A stretch of 64,000 bases of DNA from Echiichthys vipera. Lineage: Eukaryota > Chordata > Actinopteri > Perciformes > Trachinidae. This document shows positions 26,888 to 35,800 of the stretch, piece by piece (the first letter of the stretch is position 1; every line of letters starts with the position of its first letter). The translations under genes and the position numbers were made by a program. A model generated the notes under the pieces. That model did not search any database and was not told the DNA's origin. It worked only from the letters and a program-made list of their open reading frames with translations. The stretch covers positions 28,274,172-28,338,171 of the forward strand of contig OY829660.1 in the NCBI GenBank assembly GCA_963691815.1. The letters run 5' to 3'.

Positions 26888-29800
26888 TCTATTGTTGCGG
26901 TTTTTAATGTAAAAGTGTGATTGTTGTTTGAGGGTAACTGTGGAGGCATTCTCTGAGCCCAAGACAAATTTCCATGCAGGGACAATAAAGTATATCCTAT
27001 GGTATCATAATTACTGAAAAGATGCAGTGTCACCACAGTCCTTAATAGAGTTTGATCTACCTTGATTTCAGTGTATGCAGTCAGTCTTTTGTCAGACGCT
27101 GGTTTTGTTTCTTTCACTCTCTGTCACATTGGTTGACATCCCTGTGTCTTTCCTCTCTGAAGTAAGCCAGCAGACTGTGAGGAACAATCGATCTTCATAC
27201 CAAAAAAAGACGGTGGTGGCTTCCGGATGCGGGACGGCATCCTCTTCCACATGTACGTCAGCTCGTCTCCATGTGGAGACGCTCGACTCAACTGCACCTA
27301 TGAGACCACAGTTTCATGTGAGACCAACACATTTACATGATGTGTTAAAGATACTGACTCATGGCGTTTTATCTCCTGGTGTCAAATATGAAAAATCTAA
27401 TATTCAGGGACAATTTTCTATGCCATTTCCCTGCCTGATCTAGATATTCACCTTGCTGTTTTTCTATTATCAATACGTATTTCATTGTAAACACATATTG
27501 TAAAACCTTTAATCAGCTAATTGTTTTGCAGCTAATTTATGTTCTGTTCTTAGCTGCTGCACAAACCCACTAACCTCAGACAGTTTCATTCATTTTTAAA
27601 AGACAAATCCACTTTAGCTCTGTGAGAACAATTAATCAAAACCAGAGCTTCTGTCTTCATTAAACAGCTTAGTCTGTTTCCTCTTCTTGTAGCTGAGTGG
27701 ATAAAATGTCATCTATGTCGGCATATTGTCATCAGCTACCTTGGAATCAAAAGGGTTCAAATCAAAGAGTTAGAACTTTTGAATAAAGCTGCTCAGTTAC
27801 ACGGAGGAATCCATCACAAGAGAGGAGGAGAATCATAGGAAATAGACCACGATAGAATGCAGCAACAGGACAGTTGTGACGACATTTGACCTATGACCAA
27901 TCAGAGCAACAAAACGACGTAGCGCTGAGTGATACATGCAGGTTAAGGTGGCAGGTTCGCATTGTGGGTATTTTGAAAACATCTGAGAGAAATAGGCAAC
28001 ACAATAAAAGAATCTTGATTCATTTTTGGTCAGTGCTGCCTTTGATTTAAATTTTGTTAGTTGAGTTCAGATCTGTCTGGTTCCCACGCTACGTTCCACA
28101 CTGAAGGGACGGGCACAGGCTTACTGTTGACTTGCGTTGCTGGACATTCGTAGGATAACCTACAGGGTTCACCTTAGTGGGAATACTTCGCTCAGGTGAA
28201 TTAAATCTCAATGTGCAATACTTTCATTTTTCTGTGCCCTAGTGTAAATTTAAAATATTTAAAAAAAATTGTATATATTGTTCCTGCTATTCTTATTCTT
28301 TATATTTCCTTGTGTTAATATTGTTCATATTTTCTAAAATGTATTGTTTTAGTGATGCTTCTTCAATGTTTGCTATCCACTTGCTGCTGTATTAAGGAAT
28401 AGCACCTTTGTGGGACTAATAAAGGAATATCTCAACGTACAATTGTGTTTGATATTTCGTTAAATATCATACGAACCTTTGAATTAGAATACACTTGTAT
28501 GTGCATGAAACTATTACTATTAGTAGTAGTAGATGCAGAAAGTGACGATATAAAAAACTACAAGACTATCACACAAAAAAGATTCTAGAGCCATGCTACT
28601 GTAGCAGTTCTGTGAAGCTGTACTGGTAATTGGGCATGAATCAAAAAAACTTTTTTTGACTTAATGATGGCGATGAGTTATGACATTTAATCCTGAGAAG
28701 GGCAAACCTGACTGTAAATGTCATTGTCTTTTTAATACATTCAATAGTTGTGTAATATTTCACTCAGCAAAGCAAAAGTGAAAGTTATGGATCACCAAAT
28801 ACAGCAGGATTTATCCTCTTGGGACCATGAATGTCTGTCCACAATCTCACAGCAATCCATCCAATAACTTTATTTTATAATATTTTCACCTGACCACAGC
28901 TACAGTAAACACTCCTCCACATCAGACCACTGGGAACCCTTGGGTGGAGTCTTTAAATGTCAGTCGCGGGGAACAGTTATATATAAATAGTCTCAGGACC
29001 ACAGTCACGGGCATGTTCTTGCTCTTACATGTGCAATCGTGCCATGCCGAAGCTCACCTCTCTCAACCGGGCCGGGAAGCCTGCCGCTCTTAAGTCACCT
29101 TTTAAGTCTTCTTCTGTTTCTTCTGGTGTCAGATCCCAGCAGGAGGTTCCACTGTCACCTCAGGGTGAAGGTGGACGGAGGCGAGGGGACGCTGCCCATA
29201 ACAGCACCAAGAGTCAATCAGAACTGGAACGGTGTGCCGCCAGGCAAACCTTTCGTCACCATGTCCTGCACTGACAAGATGGCAAAGTGAGTTTATACTC
29301 TGTACTCCTTTTGGCATTTTAGGTGATAGTCAAATAAAATGTGCATGTATTCTTTTTAAGTATTTTCAGACATGTTTTCAAGTCCAGTTTATTGCAACTT
29401 GGGCGTCAGTTTTGTAGTTTTGGGCATCATTTACATTCTTTTGATAGAAATCTGTAGCAGGATACATTTTGGCCTTTGTCGTGGCTCAAAAACACATCCA
29501 TAAAAAAAAGTTTGTTTTTTTGATGTTAATCCGGATCATCTGCAGATTAATTCCATACCCAATATGTTATGATCCACTAAGGTTAGACACAATATGACAT
29601 GATTTGTGTTATCTTCGCCTCAATCTTGACTGTAAGGAAGCTGGGAGGGACAACTAAGATTCAACTCTTCTGCTTAGTAGGGGAGATGGAAACTGCACTT
29701 TTCTAGTTACATATATTATAATGTATACAAACGACAAATTGGAATAAACTGGAATTATTCTTTGATACATGTTGATAAAGGGTGCTATCTAGTCAGACTT

Positions 29801-32800
29801 GAAGTACACAAAACTGCTGATTATTGGGTAAAAATAACTAGATATGGACTGTCTTCCACTAACAACCCCTCATCGGCCCAAATCCCTCACCAAAACATCC
29901 ACAACTTTACTCTCTCCGTCGACTCCTCTCTGTCCCCATCCCTACATCTGTGCAACCTTGGAGTCATTCTTGACTGTAACCTCACCTATCCAACAACACG
30001 TAAATCACACCCACCAGGACTGCCTTTTTCCACCTCAAGAACATTGCCCGTCTCCGCCCATCACTCACCTTCTCTGCTGCTGAAACTTTGATTCAAGCAT
30101 TCATCACATCCGGAATAGACTACTGCAACAGCATCCTCTACGGTTTAGCTGCTAAAATCCTTAAACTTCAATAGATCCAAAGCTCTGCTATCCACCTCCT
30201 CATCCGCGACCACATCACACCTGTTCTACAAAATCTCCACTGGCTCCCTGTTCTCCAACGCATCCAGTTCAAAGCCCTCCACAACCAGGCCCCTTCCTAC
30301 CTCACCGACTTGCTCCACCACCACTCCTCTGACACAAACCTCCTCTCCCCACCCCTCAGAACCAAGCACCGTACCACGGGCCACAGAGCCTTTTCCATTG
30401 CTACCCCCTCCCTCTTGAAGTCACTACCTACACACACACACACACACACATCTGAGACTGCACCGACCAGCACACCTTCAAATCACTAATCAAAACCCAC
30501 CTCTTCAGAAGTGCCTTTGTTTTACACTTAAAACTGGGAAATAGTGGTGAGAGAGGAATGAGGAGATCTATGCGCTACTCTTGCACTCACTTGTCTGAGG
30601 AAGCAAAGCTGGGTTCAGAACAGATCACTGAACAATGGATCAACCCGGATATCAGTTATTACTAAAAGATTACTGCATAATCTCAGTTACAATCAGTGTT
30701 CAGTATCCTGTCAAAACAAACAACCCGTTACACCTTCAACCCCCAATAATTCACCATTTCATTTAACTTTTATTGCTTCACTACTTGTTTCTAAATGCCT
30801 TCTAATGTGCCTGCTTTTGAGTCGTTTTATCACTTTAAAGTCTTTTTACCTGAACCTGTTTCTTGAATGTAGCCTACTTGTTTTTAATGTACTCACTTGT
30901 AGCCTGCTTGTTTAAATGTATTGGTTTTAAATTGCACTGTTAAGTATCTTGAGTACCCTGAAAAGCACTATACACATAAAATGTATTATTAACAAACTAA
31001 ATCCAGCCACAGCTACCAGTTCATCCCACCTCTTTTCTTTTTACTTTCCAGTTCCTCTGAAGGATCTCAGTGGATGTCTCTGTTGGTTTATTTCAGGAAT
31101 ACTGCAGCTGGTTGCCATATTATGTTTACTCCTTTCAGACAGCAGGGTAACAGCTTTCTGCAGTCTAGACAGTCAAACATTAATGAACCCGGAGTAAAAA
31201 TCTTCTCTGCTGGAATAAACCGCTGGAAAGCTGTCAAACTGCAGTTTGTCTCAACAGGTGGAGTGTTGTGGGCCTCCAGGGGGCACTCCTGTCTCACCTG
31301 GTGGAACCGATTTACCTGCACAGCCTGACTGTTGGTACGCTCTGCCACACGGGTCACCTGGGTCGGGCTATGGCACGCCGTCTCGCACCTGTGAAGCACC
31401 TGCCCTTCCCATACAGACGACAGCAACTGCTGCTCGGCTGTACGTCCAAATGTTTTGCACACCAAGTATTAATTATCCTCAGTAATTGTGTTCATGACAG
31501 TGGGTAAGTCTTACCTGATGCACAGAAAATTTCTGGTCCATGTGAGATAAACTAAAGAACTGAGCAGTGATAGCAGAAACTCAAAACACAAAGAAGCTAA
31601 TTATCACTTATGCTTATCACTTTAAATCAGAATTTTGACCTGTTTCAGATTGATCATAACTGTAACAGGTAAAGTTGAGGACCCAATAGCAGCACAGAAT
31701 CAGGCAGGTTCAGTTGGTGAACTAATGAACTTTATTAAATGATAAGGGACAGGCGAAAGTAGAGAAGCCAGGCAGGGAGTCAAGGAGCTGTTGCAGGGAC
31801 TCACCAAACAGCTCAGGAGAGAGGCAGACAGAAACCAGTAGGGACAGGCGAATGTCGTGGTTAGGGACAGAAGGCTGAGGTGATATCCAGGAAGAAGACA
31901 GGACAGGACAGGACAGGACAGGACAGGACAGGACAGGACAGGACAGGACAGGACAGGATGGTCAGGGGCAGGCAGAGCAGAAACTGGGCAGGCAGTCGGG
32001 AGATCTCTGGAGAGAGAGCTGAGAACAATCTGGTAGAGAGTGAACAGTGAGGAGAGTCTATATACTGGCTTAATTGGTGATCAGAGGCAGCTGAGTGCAA
32101 CAGGTGGAGAGAGTTGAGCTGATGAGGGGGCGAGTGTGGTGCTAAAGTGTGGTTTCGTTAACAATGGTTGTGTCCTGATTGTGAGCTGTAAAAGCTCACT
32201 GTGAATTTATTTCACAAGCGAGTAAAAGTAGTTAGCTGGGGAGTAACAGCTCTCTGGCTAGCGCCTGTTCTACTTCTTCCCCGGTCAAACGCGACCACAT
32301 TGCATTGTGGTATACGGGAGTACAATGTAGTATACATCGTATGTCCACTACATTAGCTGTGCATTGTGGGTATTTTATAGTGGACTGTGAATGAAATTAA
32401 CCAGGGAGAATTTAAAAACCGCTACAAAATGGTGAACGGACTATATGGTGCACTACTTCTGTGATAGGGAACGATTTCCAACACAGTTTGCGACACAAAA
32501 CTACGCCTAGTGCATTATAGGACAGAATCCTCTGGTGGAAATACATTATAATAATATGCTAATTTATTTATGTGCTGTACTTGACTATAGGGTTGTATTT
32601 TATGGTACTTTATACTAATACTTCACTACGTTTTTACTTTATATTAATCTGATGACTGTGATGCTGGGCAGATTTAGATATTACTGAAATATGATTAATT
32701 GAAGAAAGAAAATATTTATTTAAATATGTATTTTTCCACAGCTGATGTTAAATTTGCAAGATTTCTTTCTGTGGCTTGACTGCTATTCAGAAATAACAGA

Positions 32801-35800
32801 CTTTAGAATGCTGTAATTGACCGTAATTGTCAGTTAGACTACCAGCTCTGTAGCTGCAACATTAAAATGTTATTTACATGTTAGTGCATCAGTAATAATA
32901 AGACAATATATAGATAATACATAACACTATGATGAGTGGGTACTTTAAATACTTTATGTAGATTTTAACTTTAACTTCACTTGTAATGTACTTGTAATAG
33001 AGAATTTACAAACTGGATTACTGTGGCTAAGTGAGACTGTATTTGGTGCAGTGTGCTGCCTTGAGCACTAGATGAAAAGTCAGTGGATCACCAAACTTGC
33101 TACAATTCCTTAACTTCACAGCAATCCATCCAACAGTTGTTGTTGGGACTTTCTCTCAGGTCTGAGCAGCAGCGAGGTTCGGCCGACAGGGAAAGCGCCG
33201 AACGTCAGTCTGAACTGGTGCTGTGGTGACGGAGGCCTGGAGGAGATCAGCACCTCCACAGGAAGGAGAAAGGACTCAGGGACACTTTCACGGCTCTGCA
33301 GGCGCTCCATGTTCGCCCGCTGGCAGAGGCTGCAGCAGCAGGTGGGTCAGAGACACTCAGAGACTGTAAACACTGAACCTCTTTGAGGAGACACCCTGGT
33401 AGGAGGTTAGTGTTAGGCTTCTTTTAGAAAAGTGGTCGGTTATAGGATCATGGGATAATTATAATTTGTTTGATCAATATGTTAATGTAAAGCAAAACAC
33501 AAATCATGAACAAAGGCATGTGACTCTTAAATAAATGTTCTTCTAAAGGTTATTCATGTAAAGCAATAATCCTAACATTCATTTTATAGCAGTAGCGGGG
33601 CGGATTAGCAATCTTTCATTTTGTAATAAAACCATCAAATTTGGTACACTCATTGCTGAATACATGTTAAATGAATCTGAGCCATTGCAAGCAAAATTTC
33701 TGATGGCTGTGAAAAATGGCCACCAGTGGTTACTGGGGTGGAAATGTTTTGCCTATCCTACAGCTGCTGTTTCATGTTTTCAGCACCACAAATATGGTTT
33801 AGTGACATGTTAAAATGACAAAAGCTTTATTTCAGTCTAATAGAAAAGAAGATAAACTTTTATTAACATTTTATTAGGTCTTTATATTCCCATTCACAGG
33901 CTACTGTCAAGAACGGTGCGGGGAAATAACACTGGGAAACTGGACTACCCACACGTTTAGCCTTGTTGCTCATTCCATGAATACATGATCCTTACAAGCT
34001 GTACCTTTGTAAAGGTGACTAGTCAGGCTTTCCAACAATATACACTACATCACCAGTTGGTATTATTAAAAAAAGGGAAGTTCTTATTCATCATTCATTT
34101 TGCAAATGGCTGCAATAACCAGATTTGTTCGAAAGATATTCACCAACACATCTACCAAATTTCTTACTTTTATCAAAGTTAACGATTGATGTAGAATATT
34201 GAGCTAATCTGCCCCACTACAGCTTAATTTACTTTTACTTGTTTTTAAAATTTCATTCTCTTTACTTTGTCCTGCAAATAGAAACACGTGATGATTTGCA
34301 AGACATTGAAATCCCATATTTAATTGAAAATGTTGAAACTGAGAAATGTGACCATTTTGAATCTGATGCCAGCAACATGTATTTTAAAAAAAAAGTCGAG
34401 ACTGGCAACAAAAGAGTAGAAAAGTTGTAAAATTCTCAAAGAAAACATGATGGATCATATCAGAATGACTATAGATATTAATATAGTAACTGTTACTTTC
34501 TTGGTTACTTGCATCTCTGGAAGTGGGTCTGTCTGTCTGTCTTTGTGTCTGTCTTTGTCTCTCTCATTCCATCTGTCTGTCTTTTCTCTCTTTCTCACTC
34601 CTTTTCTTCCTCCCCAACCAGTGCAGACAGATGTCCGTCCTCCATAGAGCTGGGTCTGTCTAACGTTCCTGCCTGTTAAAGGGAAGGTTTTCGTTGCCCC
34701 CGTACTCTACGGGGGAATGGTTGGGACTATGTAAATCATAAATAAGTCATAGAGTGTGGTCTTTACCTACTCTGTAAAGTGTCCTGAGATAACTTTTGTT
34801 ATGATTTGGCACTATAAATAAAATTGAATTGCTTGAGGTTAAGAAGCAACAGGTTAATAACATGACTGGGTATATAAAGAGCATCCAGAGAGGCTGAGTC
34901 TTTTTAAAGTAAAGACGGGGAGGAGGTCACCACTCTGTGAAAGACTGCCATGGAAGATAATGCAACAATTTAAAATAATGTTTCTCAACGTAAAATTGAA
35001 AAAGAATGAAAGAATCTGAAGAAATGTTTGAACGCAAGGGACAAGGCCGAATACCACAGTAGTAAACATCACAACTTTTTAAAAATGTATTGCTGGCGTC
35101 AAATTCTAAATGAAGATATCATTTACAAAAACAATTCCAGTTTTCTGTTTCATCTTTTGAAATGTGTCATAGTGCTATTTTCAATTACATGATTTGCAAA
35201 TCACCACTTTCTGTTTTTGTTTATACTTCACACAGCATCCCAACTTTTGGAAACAGGGTTGTACATTTAAAGGAAGTTAACAATCTTTAAGTTGATTATT
35301 GAAGCATCAGCATATTAAAATAAAGAAATGAAACATGTAAACACAGTAGAAGACTGTGAGCTTCCTCAGAAGTGTCTCAGAGTCAGTAGAGAGGTGAAAA
35401 GACCTTTCTCCTTGCTAATTCTCGTACTTGACAAACTCAAGTGTGACCAGTAACATTACCGACCATTAAGAAGTGTCAGTCCCTGCTGCCAAATCATTCT
35501 AATGGTTAATGTTATTAGTTATACCTGTGCTTTTCCTGCACTTTTCCTGTGTAAAATATCCATTTGCATAGGACAGTTGTCATTTTGAGGAGGCTGAGTA
35601 GTACATCACATTACTGATTGATTATTTTGGTTATGACATCATGACAGCGTATTATGTTGCTGTCCTTCAATTTCAGTTGAATGGTGCAGAAGCAACTCCA
35701 GGGACATATTCTGGTTCCAAGATGGCTGCCGGACACTACCAAAGGGCAATGCAGCAGTTTACCAGCGCTCTGCAGGGTGTAGGGCTGGGAATTTGGCTCA

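Noticed and set aside
27167..27170. CCAG at 27167-27170 as acceptor for adarb2 exon E
   Set aside because: It breaks the reading frame; the upstream TGAAG acceptor keeps the frame and the family spacing.
31898..31957. GGACA array as a CRISPR-like repeat
   Set aside because: Units are five bases with no spacers; it is a simple minisatellite.
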